A stretch of 64,000 nucleotides of DNA from Sediminicola sp037203765. Lineage in GTDB: Bacteria > Bacteroidota > Bacteroidia > Flavobacteriales > Flavobacteriaceae. A program made the translations under genes and the position numbers. The notes below the pieces were generated by a model. It made no database searches, was not told the origin of the DNA, and saw only the letters and a list, made by a program, of their open reading frames with translations. Location of the stretch: the NCBI RefSeq assembly GCF_037203765.1, contig NZ_JBBCAS010000002.1:310001-374000 (forward strand). The letters are read 5' to 3'. Below, in pieces: positions 23,791 through 33,355 of this stretch; the stretch's first letter is position 1; the number at the start of each line of letters is the position of its first letter.

Positions 23791-26748
23791 ATGAGATTAT
23801 TTAATGCTTTAACAGCATTTCTTTTACTGTCAGTTTCTACTGCGTTTGCACAGAATTCCATTAGTGGAACAGTTAAGGATGAAGCAGGTTTGCCCCTTGC
23901 AGGAGTAAACATTGTCGAAAAAGGTACAAGTAATGGAACATCTACCAATTTTGATGGAAATTTTGAAATGTCGGTTGCAGATGATGCAACTTTAGTTTTT
24001 AGTTATGTTGGGTTTGCCACTACAGAAATAAAAGTGGCGGGAAGATCCACAATTGATGTAGTGCTTGCAGAAGGAATGCAACTGGAAGAATTTATCGTAG
24101 TTGGTTCCAGAACGGCTCCCCGAAGTAATACAGATTCTCCGCTACCGGTAGATGTATTGCCAGCAAAGGAATTAACCTCCACTGGACAAATGACCTTTGA
24201 TAAGGCCTTGCAATACAGGATTCCATCTTTTAACACGGTTCAAACGCCGGTAAACGATGCAACTTCTTTATTGGATCCTTATGAAATCAGGAACATGGGA
24301 CCAAGTAGAACCTTGATTTTGATCAACGGTAAAAGAAAAAACCTTAGTGCCCTATTGTACACCCAAACCTCTCCGGGTCGTGGTGAAACAGGTGCAGATA
24401 TCTCAGGGATTCCTACCGATGCAATCAAAAGGGTAGAAATTCTAAGAGATGGTGCTTCTGCACAATACGGATCCGATGCCATTGCTGGGGTTATGAACAT
24501 CATCTTGAAAGATGATGCCGATGAAGGTTCTGCAACGATCAGAACTGGAATTACTTCTGAAGGTGATGGTGAAATGTTTGGTATTGCTGTCAATAATGGT
24601 AGTACCATTGGTGAGGATAAAGGGTTTATCAACTACACTGTTGATTTGTCAAAAGTAAACTTATCCAATAGACCAGGTACGGTTAACGCAACTGGAGAAT
24701 TTTTGGATTTTGTATATGTTAATCCTAATGATGAAAATGGAAACCCAAAATCAAATGCTGCTGATATCATAGCTGCCAATTCCGCTGGACAAGGATTTGT
24801 GAATGAGTTTTTGGGAAGGAAACCTGATGCAGGAAACATTAATGGATCTCCGGAAACAGCGGCTGCGAAATTTGAGGTAAACACAGCTTTTGATGTTAGT
24901 GATAACACCGAAATGTATGCTAATGCGGCCTATGTTTATAAAAAAGTAAACAGTTTTGCGAACTATAGAACTCCGTATTGGAGAACAATTGAATCTTTTC
25001 CATATCTAGCAGATTTCTTTCCAGGCAACAATCCAAATAATGCTGGAGCAGGAGGAGGATATGATGGATATGTGCCTACTTTCGAAGGGGATTTGAGTGA
25101 CTACAATGGAACTATTGGATTCCGTACTACTAAGGACGATTGGAATATTGACCTTAGTTTTACTACTGGTGGCAACACTCAGACTTATAAAGTAAACAAC
25201 ACCCACAATAGAAATTTCGTGTTTTCACCATCCACATGGGTAGATACTAATGGAGATGGTAATGTTGATACAACAGCATATGATGCAAACGGAGATGGAA
25301 CAGTTGACCAAGGCGAGGGAGTAGAAATTACGCAAGGTTCTCAATTATATAGAGAAAACAGTCCACGTTCTTTTGATCCTGGAGGAACAAGATTTAGTCA
25401 TAATGTAGGAAACATTGATATTTCAAGAATTTTATCGGATAAAGTGAGCATAGGTTTTGGGGCCGAGTTTAGAGCTGAGACTTTTGAAGTGATCGAAGGT
25501 GGATTAGCATCATATGACGGCGGTGGTGCCGATTCATTTGCAGGAAACAGTCCTGAGAATTCCGGAAAATTCAGCCGTTACAACCTTGGTGGTTATTTCA
25601 GTTTGGATTATGATGTTACCGAAGACTTCTTGTTAAGCGGTACTGTGAGAACTGAAAATTATTCTGATTTTGGAAATACTTTCATTTACAAAGTAAGTTC
25701 AAGGTATAAGTTTGCCGATGATAAGGTTACTTTAAGAGGATCCTTATCTACAGGATTTAGAGCTCCTACCCTGCACCAGATCTACACTCAGAAAGCACAA
25801 TACAGCTTTATACCTGGTCAAGGTATCCAAGTTGGAGGTTTGGTAAACAATGTATCCTCTCAAGCAAACATTTTAGGAATTCCACAATTGGATGCTGAAG
25901 AGTCAACCAACTTTACTATTGGTTTGGGAACAAAAATCAACCCTAACTTCAATGTGACATTGGATTACTACAATATTGCCGTTAAAGATCGAATCGTGTT
26001 GAGTACAGAAATTACGGGTACTGCATTTGATGACAACGGTAATAACATAGGTACAACAGCTTTAGATGGCGTACTTAGAAATAATAATCTATCTGATGTA
26101 AGTTTCTTTGTAAACGCGATCGATACAAGAACATCAGGTATTGATTTTGTAGCGAACTACAGAAATATTATTATAGGTGAAGGTATGTTGAGCTTCAATT
26201 TGGCAGGGAACTACACCATCCAAAATGAAAGGGATGGAGATGTTAAAAACCCAACTTTGGTTGAAGATGCAGGTCAATCCGTAGTAAATGCTACTCAAGA
26301 AGCCTTGTTTTTCACTTCTAGACCGCAAACCAAATGGATCTTGGGTGCTAACTACGACATCAACAAATTTGGATTCTCTTTGAACAACACCTATTTTGGA
26401 AAGACCACATTTAAGCAACAAGGTCTGGACAGTAATTTGAGAACCGAATTTACACCAAAAATCGTGACAGATTTAGGTGTTAATTTTAGCGCAACAGACA
26501 AATTAACTTTAGCATTAAATATCAATAATATATTTAACATATTGCCAGAATGGTCCTTTAAGGCAGAGAATGCTGCAGGACAGGCGATTATAGATGATAC
26601 TTCTGTTGATGCATTTGGACTTACCCAACTTCAAAACAATTCAAACTTGATTACGTTTAACCAACGTTACTCTCAAATGACCTATGATGGATACCACTTC
26701 AGTCAATTGGGAACTATGTTGAACTTTTCTATAAATTATAGTTTCTAA
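23791..26748 (+). CDS. TonB-dependent outer-membrane receptor
   Basis: A 985-residue receptor. A signal peptide (to about 21, ending AFAQ) is followed by a carboxypeptidase-regulatory-like beta domain (ISGTVKDEAGLPLAGVNIVE to about 105). The plug follows, with IPTDAIKRVEILRDGASAQY and GSDAIAGVMNIILK, then a 22-strand-type barrel ending in aromatic Phe (INYSF) for BAM recognition. Two Asp-rich calcium-loop-like repeats (DTNGDGNVD at 485-493 and DANGDGTVD at 498-506) sit in an extracellular loop region. No SusD partner is adjacent, so it is not a classical polysaccharide utilisation pair; the substrate is unknown. The ATG at 23791 is chosen because it begins the signal peptide. Confidence 0.92.
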   Translation: MRLFNALTAFLLLSVSTAFAQNSISGTVKDEAGLPLAGVNIVEKGTSNGTSTNFDGNFEMSVADDATLVFSYVGFATTEIKVAGRSTIDVVLAEGMQLEEFIVVGSRTAPRSNTDSPLPVDVLPAKELTSTGQMTFDKALQYRIPSFNTVQTPVNDATSLLDPYEIRNMGPSRTLILINGKRKNLSALLYTQTSPGRGETGADISGIPTDAIKRVEILRDGASAQYGSDAIAGVMNIILKDDADEGSATIRTGITSEGDGEMFGIAVNNGSTIGEDKGFINYTVDLSKVNLSNRPGTVNATGEFLDFVYVNPNDENGNPKSNAADIIAANSAGQGFVNEFLGRKPDAGNINGSPETAAAKFEVNTAFDVSDNTEMYANAAYVYKKVNSFANYRTPYWRTIESFPYLADFFPGNNPNNAGAGGGYDGYVPTFEGDLSDYNGTIGFRTTKDDWNIDLSFTTGGNTQTYKVNNTHNRNFVFSPSTWVDTNGDGNVDTTAYDANGDGTVDQGEGVEITQGSQLYRENSPRSFDPGGTRFSHNVGNIDISRILSDKVSIGFGAEFRAETFEVIEGGLASYDGGGADSFAGNSPENSGKFSRYNLGGYFSLDYDVTEDFLLSGTVRTENYSDFGNTFIYKVSSRYKFADDKVTLRGSLSTGFRAPTLHQIYTQKAQYSFIPGQGIQVGGLVNNVSSQANILGIPQLDAEESTNFTIGLGTKINPNFNVTLDYYNIAVKDRIVLSTEITGTAFDDNGNNIGTTALDGVLRNNNLSDVSFFVNAIDTRTSGIDFVANYRNIIIGEGMLSFNLAGNYTIQNERDGDVKNPTLVEDAGQSVVNATQEALFFTSRPQTKWILGANYDINKFGFSLNNTYFGKTTFKQQGLDSNLRTEFTPKIVTDLGVNFSATDKLTLALNINNIFNILPEWSFKAENAAGQAIIDDTSVDAFGLTQLQNNSNLITFNQRYSQMTYDGYHFSQLGTMLNFSINYSF

Positions 26749-26766
26749 AAAAACTAAATTAATTAT

Positions 26767-26800
26767 AAAAGCTACCTATTTTTAGGTAGCTTTTTTTTTT
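26767..26800 (+). terminator. terminator after TonB-dependent receptor
   Basis: AAAAGCTACCT pairs with AGGTAGCTTTT across a short AT loop and ends in ten T residues. Confidence 0.9.
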
Positions 26801-26806
26801 GAGCCT

Positions 26807-27550
26807 ATGAGCAATTTGTACGGTCCTGGATTATCAAAGATATTCGATAAGATCTATCAAGGATTTATTGATTATGAAGCTGAATTTGAATTATATGCGA
26901 ACCTCTGTTTATCGAGAAATGTAAAATCCATCTTAGAATTGGGATGCGGAACAGGGAATTTAGCGAAGAGATTCAGTAAAAGCTTTCATGAATATCTCGG
27001 TTTGGATTTTAGTGAACATATGCTTGCCATTGCAAAGGAAAAATTCCCTGCCGGCAATTTTATGCAAGGAGATATGCGAAATTTCTCATTGGATCAAAAA
27101 TATGATGCTGCCCTGATAACCGGCAGATCTACTAGCTATTTACTATCCAATCAAGATTTTCAAGACACTTTAAAAAGTGTTCATAGGGCCCTCAACCCAA
27201 GAGGATATTTAATTTTTGATTGTATCGATGCTGACAAGTTCATCCCCTATGTACGAAAGAACCCATCGGTAACCCACAAGTCTAAGGTAGAAAACAACTA
27301 TTATTTCAGAACCTCAAAATGGCATTCAGATCCTAACGATAACACAATAATACATTGGAAATCATCTTATTATTTACAAAAAGATCCAAACACTCAATTT
27401 CTAGGAAAAGATAAGGTTACCTTCAAGGTATTTACAATGGCCGAAATAACCACTGCACTCAATAAAGCTGGATATGAGGTCCTTTCTATATTTGAACGCA
27501 CTACTTATGCCTTTGATACCTTTGTAGTCTTGGCTATAAAAATGGAATAA
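26807..27550 (+). CDS. class I SAM-dependent methyltransferase
   Basis: A 247-residue methyltransferase. Motif I ILELGCGTGNLAKRF binds the methyl donor, YLGLDFSEHML is motif II, and YDAALITGRSTSYLL with LNPRGYLIFDCIDADKF follows. The substrate cannot be deduced. It starts 7 bases after the T-tract of the preceding terminator and ends in a bidirectional terminator shared with the ferredoxin gene. Confidence 0.85.
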   Translation: MSNLYGPGLSKIFDKIYQGFIDYEAEFELYANLCLSRNVKSILELGCGTGNLAKRFSKSFHEYLGLDFSEHMLAIAKEKFPAGNFMQGDMRNFSLDQKYDAALITGRSTSYLLSNQDFQDTLKSVHRALNPRGYLIFDCIDADKFIPYVRKNPSVTHKSKVENNYYFRTSKWHSDPNDNTIIHWKSSYYLQKDPNTQFLGKDKVTFKVFTMAEITTALNKAGYEVLSIFERTTYAFDTFVVLAIKME

Positions 27551-27582
27551 AAAAAGCCCGATAATACAATCGGGCTCTTTTA
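27551..27582. terminator. bidirectional terminator between methyltransferase and ferredoxin
   Basis: AAAAAGCCCGAT / ATCGGGCTCTTTT hairpin with a 6-base loop, placed between convergent genes. Confidence 0.85.
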
Positions 27583-27600
27583 ATCTTATTCGTTGGGAAC

Positions 27601-27951
27601 TTATTCTGGGTGCATAAAACGCTGTTTTGCCAGTAATTCCTCTTCGGATTCTACATGGCTGTCATCGGGAACACAGCAGTCCACTGGACAAACCGCGGCA
27701 CACTGTGGCTCTTCATGAAAGCCCATGCACTCTGTACACTTATCAGGTGCTATATAATAAATTTCGTCACTTATAGGCTCTTGCACTTCATCAGCGTCAA
27801 CTTCCGAACCACTTGGCAGTACAACCTTACCGGACAAAGAAGTCCCATCGCTATATCTCCAATCATCTGCACCTTCGTAAATTGCGGTATTTGGACATTC
27901 TGGTTCACATGCCCCACAATTTATACACTCATCAGTTATTATAATTGCCAT
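27601..27951 (-). CDS. 4Fe-4S dicluster ferredoxin
   Basis: A 116-residue ferredoxin. The first cluster motif is CINCGACEPECP at 9-20; the second is CTECMGFHEEPQCAAVCP, with an insertion between Cys residues typical of the Alvin/FdxN-like type. An acidic tail follows. It is probably a cytoplasmic electron carrier. The gene is divergent from the LuxC-like reductase, an arrangement I know from other flavobacteria. Confidence 0.93.
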   Translation of the reverse strand: MAIIITDECINCGACEPECPNTAIYEGADDWRYSDGTSLSGKVVLPSGSEVDADEVQEPISDEIYYIAPDKCTECMGFHEEPQCAAVCPVDCCVPDDSHVESEEELLAKQRFMHPE

Positions 27952-27971
27952 ATATTTCTTTTTCTATTGCT

Positions 27972-28012
27972 TACTTTTGCACAAAGGTAAAACCTATTAA
28001 AACACTATACAA
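27972..28012. promoter_or_regulatory. overlapping divergent promoters (ferredoxin / acyl-CoA reductase)
   Basis: Plus strand TACTTTTG (27972-27979) and minus strand TACCTTTG (27982-27989) face each other with two bases between, forming a near-palindrome. On the minus strand a TTG (28010-28012) lies 20 bases upstream of the box, giving a complete promoter for the ferredoxin gene. The plus-strand -33 element is weaker. Confidence 0.6.
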
Positions 28013-28017
28013 ATATA

Positions 28018-29079
28018 ATGACTGAGCTTGAACTGAGATTAGAAGCATTTGTTAAACTTGGTGATTTATTCCGAGAGTTTTGTGAATTTTCCAATAATAA
28101 CGATCAATATCAAGAAACTGACAACGTTTGGTTTATGGAAATGGATAAAACCATCGATTTGGCGGGACATAAAAATGGATGGTTCATTAAGGAAAATATA
28201 TTGTTTTGTTTTGAAAAGTGGGGCAATCTCTTAACCCATAAAAACCTTGCCCATTGGGTGTCGGGATATGATATCAAACAAAACACACCCAAAACTGTCG
28301 CATTGATCATGGCTGGCAATATTCCACTTGTTGGCTTTCACGATTTTATGGTCACTATGCTGACCGGTAACAAGGCATTGATAAAATTATCCTCCAACGA
28401 TAATATTTTGCTCCCTTTTGTCATTAAATATATAACCCATACGGCCCCTTCCCTGAAAGAGCAGATTAAAGTAACCGAAGGAACGCTGGAAGATTTTGAC
28501 GTGGTCATAGCCACGGGAAGTGACAACACGGCACGCTATTTTGAACATTATTTTGGGAACAAACCTAACATCATTAGAAGAAATAGAAATTCACTTGCCG
28601 TTCTTACCGGAGCAGAAACCAATGAAGATCTACAAGCTTTGGGTGAAGATATTTTTAGATACTATGGTCTTGGTTGCAGGAGTGTTTCAAAACTATTTGT
28701 ACCCAAAGATTATAATTTCAATACTTTTTTTGAATCCATATATCCCTATAATCCCATAATCAATCAGATAAAGTATTCCAATAATTATGATTACAACAAG
28801 GCAGTCTATTTAATGAGTGAATTCAAACTGCTCGATAATGGATTTTTAATGCTGAAAGAAGACCAAAGTTACTCCTCTCCTATTGCTACCGTATTTTATG
28901 AATATTACGATACTTTGGAAGCCTTGGCGTCCAAACTGCGAGCCGAACAGGAAAAAATACAATGTGTTGTTGGCAAAGGGATCATGGATAATGAAATATC
29001 CTTCGGACAGACCCAAAACCCAAGTTTATCTGATTATGCCGATGGTGTTGATACCATGGAATTTTTAATAAATGCATAA
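28018..29079 (+). CDS. LuxC-like acyl-CoA reductase
   Basis: A 353-residue protein of the LuxC/aldehyde dehydrogenase superfamily. LuxC members reduce acyl-CoA or acyl thioesters to aldehydes with NADPH. The likely catalytic Cys220 is in YGLGCRSVSKLFVP; MAGNIPLVGFHDF and IATGSDNTARYFEHYF are further family segments. No lux genes are nearby. It precedes serC by 69 bases on the same strand. The physiological substrate is unknown. Confidence 0.85.
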   Translation: MTELELRLEAFVKLGDLFREFCEFSNNNDQYQETDNVWFMEMDKTIDLAGHKNGWFIKENILFCFEKWGNLLTHKNLAHWVSGYDIKQNTPKTVALIMAGNIPLVGFHDFMVTMLTGNKALIKLSSNDNILLPFVIKYITHTAPSLKEQIKVTEGTLEDFDVVIATGSDNTARYFEHYFGNKPNIIRRNRNSLAVLTGAETNEDLQALGEDIFRYYGLGCRSVSKLFVPKDYNFNTFFESIYPYNPIINQIKYSNNYDYNKAVYLMSEFKLLDNGFLMLKEDQSYSSPIATVFYEYYDTLEALASKLRAEQEKIQCVVGKGIMDNEISFGQTQNPSLSDYADGVDTMEFLINA

Positions 29080-29148
29080 AATTAGAAGATTAAAGTCTTT
29101 TCTTTCATCTTAAATAAAGAACTTTACCATTTAAACATTTCACCACCC

Positions 29149-30213
29149 ATGAAAAAACATAATTTTAGCGCAGGACCATGTGTCCTTCCCCAGGAAGTAA
29201 TACTCAAATCCGCCGAGGCTATTCAGGATTTTAACGGATTGGGACTTTCCCTCATTGAGATATCCCATCGAAGTAAAGATTTTGTAGCTGTAATGGACAA
29301 GGCCCAGGCTCTGGCCTTGGAGCTTTTGGGACTTGAAAACAAAGGATACAAAGCCCTTTTTTTACAAGGGGGCGCAAGCCTTCAGTTTTTAATGACGGCT
29401 TATAACTTATTGGAAAAAAAAGCCGGCTATCTAAATACCGGAACTTGGAGCGATAAGGCCATTAAAGAAGCTAAATTATTCGGGGAGGTCCTCGAGGTGG
29501 GTTCGTCAAAGGCGGAAGGTTATAATCATATCCCAAAGATGTACGGGGTGCCCAATGACCTGGACTACCTGCACCTTACCTCCAATAACACCATTTATGG
29601 GACACAGATTAAAAGTTTTCCAAAGGTCAATGTTCCTTTGGTATGCGATATGAGCTCGGATATATTTTCCAGACAACTCGACTTTTCAAAGTTTGATCTG
29701 ATCTATGCCGGTGCGCAAAAAAATATGGGTCCGGCCGGGGCTACTTTAGTGGTGGTCAAAGAGTCCATTTTAGGAAAAGTAAGTCGAAAAATCCCTTCCA
29801 TGATGGATTATCAAATTCATATTTCGAAGGAAAGCATGTTCAATACTCCATCGGTTTTTCCGGTATATGTTTCCATGTTGACCTTGGAGTGGTTGAAAAA
29901 TTTAGGTGGAATACCAGCCATTGAAGAGATCAACAATAAAAAGGCGCAGCTATTGTATTCGGAAATAGATTTAAATCCGTTGTTCAAAGGATATGCTGTT
30001 CAAGAAGACCGATCTGTCATGAACGCCACCTTTAATCTTACCGATGACAAACTTCAGGGTACTTTTGATGCCATGTGGAAAGAGGCGGGAATCAATGGCC
30101 TAAGTGGGCACAGATCCGTTGGAGGATATCGCGCCTCCATGTATAACGCCCTATCCTTGGAAAGTGTAGGCGTATTGGTGGATGTTATGAGCGAATTGGA
30201 AAGAAAAGCATAA
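29149..30213 (+). CDS. serC: phosphoserine aminotransferase
   Basis: PLP enzyme converting 3-phosphohydroxypyruvate to phosphoserine in serine synthesis and acting in pyridoxal phosphate synthesis in some bacteria. 354 residues, beginning HNFSAGPCVLP; PLP-binding Lys191 lies in GAQKNMGPAG; the C-terminal GLSGHRSVGGYRASMYNA is diagnostic. It sits 38 bases before the SerA-like gene, so the two make a serine operon. Confidence 0.95.
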   Translation: MKKHNFSAGPCVLPQEVILKSAEAIQDFNGLGLSLIEISHRSKDFVAVMDKAQALALELLGLENKGYKALFLQGGASLQFLMTAYNLLEKKAGYLNTGTWSDKAIKEAKLFGEVLEVGSSKAEGYNHIPKMYGVPNDLDYLHLTSNNTIYGTQIKSFPKVNVPLVCDMSSDIFSRQLDFSKFDLIYAGAQKNMGPAGATLVVVKESILGKVSRKIPSMMDYQIHISKESMFNTPSVFPVYVSMLTLEWLKNLGGIPAIEEINNKKAQLLYSEIDLNPLFKGYAVQEDRSVMNATFNLTDDKLQGTFDAMWKEAGINGLSGHRSVGGYRASMYNALSLESVGVLVDVMSELERKA

Positions 30214-30251
30214 TTGCTGTAGAACTAAACTTTTATTCAAGATAGATGAGC

Positions 30252-31202
30252 ATGAATATTTTGGTGAACGATAGAATATCACAAAGTGGAATAAAAATTC
30301 TGGAAGAGGCAGGTTTTGATGTCAATACGACCAAAGTTGCACAAGAGCAATTGATCCATTTTATCAATAAAAATAATATAGCTATACTTTTGGTCAGAAG
30401 TGCCACAACAGTGGATAAAAAAGTCATTGACGAGTGTCCAACTCTAAAAATTATTGGGAGAGCCGGTGTTGGCATGGACAATATTGAGGTTGAATACGCA
30501 AAACAAAAAGGCATCAAAGTCATCAATACCCCAGAGGCATCCGCTGATTCTGTTGCAGAACTGGTCTTTGCCCATTTATATGGAGGTGTACGCTTTATGC
30601 ACGATTCCAATAGAAATATGCCATTGGAAGGCGATAGCAAGTTCAATAGCCTTAAAAAAGCCTATTCCAAAGGACTCGAACTGAAAGGAAAAACCTTGGG
30701 TATTCTTGGTTTCGGAAAAATTGGTCAGGCTACTGCCAAAATTGCTTTGGGGATCGGAATGAAAATTCAATATCACGACCATCATAGGGAAGAAACCACC
30801 ATAACAGTTCCCTTCTTCGACGGACAAACCATTTCCTTTGTTTTAAAGAACAAATCTATGGAAGATCTCTTAAAGACTTCGGACTTTTTAACCATGCATG
30901 TACCCGCAAAAAAACAGTACGCTATTGGAAAAAAGGAATTTGATCTGATGAAAGACGGGGTTGGAATTGTAAATACTGCCCGTGGAGGGGTCATAGATGA
31001 AGTGGCCCTGGTTGATGCTTTGGAAAATGGAAAAGTGCTTTTCGCTGGATTGGATGTATACGAATCTGAGCCCAATCCAGAAATAAGGATTCTGATGCAT
31101 CCACAAATATCTTTAACCCCACATATTGGAGGCAGTACTGTGGAGGCCCAAGAAAGAATTGGAATAGAATTGGCCCATTTAATTGTTGGAATGACCAAAT
31201 AG
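30252..31202 (+). CDS. serA: D-3-phosphoglycerate dehydrogenase (short form)
   Basis: D-2-hydroxyacid dehydrogenase of 316 residues; adjacency to serC points to 3-phosphoglycerate oxidation. NAD-binding GFGKIG, the catalytic Arg in NTARGGVID, Glu in the ESEPNPEI region and His in LTPHIGGST are present. There is no C-terminal ACT domain, so serine feedback through ACT is not expected. An ATG two codons upstream (30246) is an equally possible start. Confidence 0.87.
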   Translation: MNILVNDRISQSGIKILEEAGFDVNTTKVAQEQLIHFINKNNIAILLVRSATTVDKKVIDECPTLKIIGRAGVGMDNIEVEYAKQKGIKVINTPEASADSVAELVFAHLYGGVRFMHDSNRNMPLEGDSKFNSLKKAYSKGLELKGKTLGILGFGKIGQATAKIALGIGMKIQYHDHHREETTITVPFFDGQTISFVLKNKSMEDLLKTSDFLTMHVPAKKQYAIGKKEFDLMKDGVGIVNTARGGVIDEVALVDALENGKVLFAGLDVYESEPNPEIRILMHPQISLTPHIGGSTVEAQERIGIELAHLIVGMTK

Positions 31203-31251
31203 CCCAGAAAATATAACACCCATATATTAACTTCTAAGAAGAATTTAACAA

Positions 31252-31280
31252 AACCATCTGTACAGCCAGATGGTTTTTTT
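31252..31280 (+). terminator. terminator after serine genes
   Basis: AACCATCTG / CAGATGGTT stem with a 6-base loop and a following T-tract. Confidence 0.85.
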
Positions 31281-31309
31281 GTAATTTAAGAAGTGAAAAA
31301 AAAGGCATT

Positions 31310-31771
31310 ATGAAAATTAAACCATTTCTAAGAATCACTATAATCTTCATGGTTATGATGGTATGTATTGGCAGTTGCACCTCTAATAAACAGGCATTGA
31401 ATGTCACCGATCAGGAAAAAATGGCCTTTGATCAAAAAATTGGTGACACCATAAATATTGCCAATGATAGTTTGGAATACGATATCATTATCATAGAACC
31501 TGGTTTCAACTTCTGGTTACGGTCTATAGCAAGACCCAGACAATATTACTCCCAGTCTTTTTTGGAAACTAGAAATGATATTTATGTAAGGGAGTGGAAT
31601 GCCAGGGTATTACAACCACAACGTTTTGGTCCCAATTTATATGAACTTCAAATCAACTATGATCCATTTATTGATTATGGCTATGAGGTAAATTATCAAT
31701 TGTATAATTATTTCATCTATTTTCAGCGCAAATACAACCAACGTTTAGGTCCTTTTGTTCCTAGAATTTAA
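31310..31771 (+). CDS. DUF6146-family lipoprotein
   Basis: A 153-residue protein with a lipoprotein signal peptide (hydrophobic 8-21, lipobox CIGSC with Cys23). The mature part is rich in aromatic residues and contains YDIIIIEPGFNFWL, ARPRQYYSQSFLETRN and YINYDPF-type strands typical of DUF6146. Function unknown; probably exported to the outer membrane or periplasm. It follows the serine operon after a terminator and precedes a DUF6787 gene, an order I recall from other flavobacteria. Confidence 0.8.
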   Translation: MKIKPFLRITIIFMVMMVCIGSCTSNKQALNVTDQEKMAFDQKIGDTINIANDSLEYDIIIIEPGFNFWLRSIARPRQYYSQSFLETRNDIYVREWNARVLQPQRFGPNLYELQINYDPFIDYGYEVNYQLYNYFIYFQRKYNQRLGPFVPRI

Positions 31772-31785
31772 AAACATTATCTTTG
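31755..31785 (+). promoter_or_regulatory. promoter for DUF6787 gene
   Basis: TTG (31755-31757), a 20-base spacer and TATCTTTG (31778-31785) match the consensus promoter. It starts inside the end of the DUF6146 gene and argues for translation from the ATG at 31807 rather than the TTG at 31783. Confidence 0.65.
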
Positions 31786-31806
31786 CCCGAGAATTTAAAA
31801 GAGGAT

Positions 31807-32124
31807 ATGAAGAAACTAAAGGAACGTTGGGACATAGATTCCAACTTCGAAATCGTCATTATTTTATTGGTATTTGCCCTTACCGGTTCCAGTTCCGTAA
31901 AAATAGCTCGCCCCTTATTGGAATCCATAGGATTTACTAGAGCTATATTCCCAGAAAGTGGCCTTTACTCCTTCTTATACTGGACGACCAGAATTCTTAT
32001 TATATTTCCAATTTATCAAGTATTGCTCGTTATGTTCGGTTGGTTATTTGGTCAGTTCAAATTTTTCTGGAATTTTGAAAAGAAAATGTTGGGAAGATTG
32101 GGTTTAGGATTCCTGTTTAAATAA
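31807..32124 (+). CDS. DUF6787-family membrane protein
   Basis: A 105-residue protein beginning MKKLKERWDI with two hydrophobic helices (about 12-30 and 55-78). A short amphipathic C-terminus (FEKKMLGRLGLGFLF) ends the protein. The start is set by the promoter overlapping the alternative TTG. Function unknown; DUF6787 proteins are small flavobacterial inner-membrane proteins. It has its own promoter despite closeness to the DUF6146 gene. The 285 bases after it hold nothing I can recognise. Confidence 0.78.
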   Translation: MKKLKERWDIDSNFEIVIILLVFALTGSSSVKIARPLLESIGFTRAIFPESGLYSFLYWTTRILIIFPIYQVLLVMFGWLFGQFKFFWNFEKKMLGRLGLGFLFK

Positions 32125-32409
32125 TTTTCATTTTTTTTATCATCCCTTCCACTTGATTTCCAATTTTTTTGCCCTGGAAACCCTTATAAGGTCAATTAAA
32201 TTTTATCCTTAATAACCCGCTGTTATCATCTGAAAACTCGCATCGGCACCCCGTAGACCAAGATTAATCAGGAAAAAGACACATTAGAAGGGAAACGAAA
32301 CATTGGTCTAATACTTTAGTTATTATCAAACCATAAAAAAATCTATTGCAATAGTAAAAATTAGTCTGGGTCTTGACCTGTCACCATTAAAAAAACCAAT
32401 ACTTAGTAC

Positions 32410-33288
32410 TTATTTATTCTTGGAATTTCCAAAACCATAGGTATTCTGCCCCAAAAAGTTTTTAGGAAAATTCTCATCGCCTTTAAATCCCAGCTGTATA
32501 TCTCCACTATCTTCAGGAATATAGTTTGTTTTAAAAATGTAGTCCCATACACTTAGACTAATTCCGAAATTTACACCATAAGTACCTTTGGGCAAGTTGT
32601 ATGCGTGATGGTAGAGGTGCATGACAGGATTATTTAGGAGATATTTTAGCGGACCCCATGTAATCTTAATATTGGAATGATTGAAGTGACCTATAGCAAT
32701 GGCAAAGAAATGGACTATGTAGGCCTGTTCCGGCTCAAATCCCCCTAAAATCATAACACCAAAGGTCTTTAGTGGCTTATATAGCACATTTTCCATCCAG
32801 TGATATCTTAAATGGGCAGCAAACCCCATTTCCTTTACGGAATGGTGGACTTTGTGAAATTTCCATAAAAACTCATATCTGTGGAGAAGTATATGTGTAA
32901 ACCATTGTACAAAATCCAAGACCACAAAAAATATCAATAACTGAAAAACCATGGGTAAGCGGCTCAAATCCATAATAGCCAAACTGTCAGCGGTAACCCC
33001 AATCTCTTTGAAAAAAACATCCAATAGTTTGTAAAACCCGCTGATCACTATTGCGAAAATGAAAAAATTGAAGAACATATAGAAACCGTCCAACCAAAAA
33101 TCTTTTCTAAATATCGATTGGTACTTTCGCCAAGGGTAAAGAATTTCCAATCCCCAAACCAATAAGGAGATCGCGATAAGTCCCCAAAAATAGTTATTGT
33201 ACCAAGGGACTTCAAATACGATGGACTTCCATGTCCATTGTAGTGTGCCAAATAGGGAATTTATAAATGCTTCTGCGTATTTTTCCAA
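32410..33288 (-). CDS. sterol desaturase family membrane enzyme
   Basis: A 292-residue di-iron membrane hydroxylase-like protein. His clusters are HILLHRYEFLW, FHKVHHSVKEMGF and HLYHHAYNLP, between about five hydrophobic helices. Distinct from the family member at 15974: the third cluster is HxYHH rather than HQVHH. It may act on lipids or carotenoids. It lies 67 bases downstream of the cytochrome gene on the same strand and may be in the sor transcript. Confidence 0.85.
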   Translation of the reverse strand: MEKYAEAFINSLFGTLQWTWKSIVFEVPWYNNYFWGLIAISLLVWGLEILYPWRKYQSIFRKDFWLDGFYMFFNFFIFAIVISGFYKLLDVFFKEIGVTADSLAIMDLSRLPMVFQLLIFFVVLDFVQWFTHILLHRYEFLWKFHKVHHSVKEMGFAAHLRYHWMENVLYKPLKTFGVMILGGFEPEQAYIVHFFAIAIGHFNHSNIKITWGPLKYLLNNPVMHLYHHAYNLPKGTYGVNFGISLSVWDYIFKTNYIPEDSGDIQLGFKGDENFPKNFLGQNTYGFGNSKNK

Positions 33289-33355
33289 AATAAAACTGCT
33301 TGTTTTACTGATAACTAAGTAGTAAAATAGTACTTCTCCTTACATCAGGAGGTCA

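Noticed and set aside
28018..29079. LuxC-like gene as evidence for bioluminescence
   Set aside because: No luxA, luxB, luxD or luxE gene is present; LuxC homologues are widespread in non-luminous flavobacteria.
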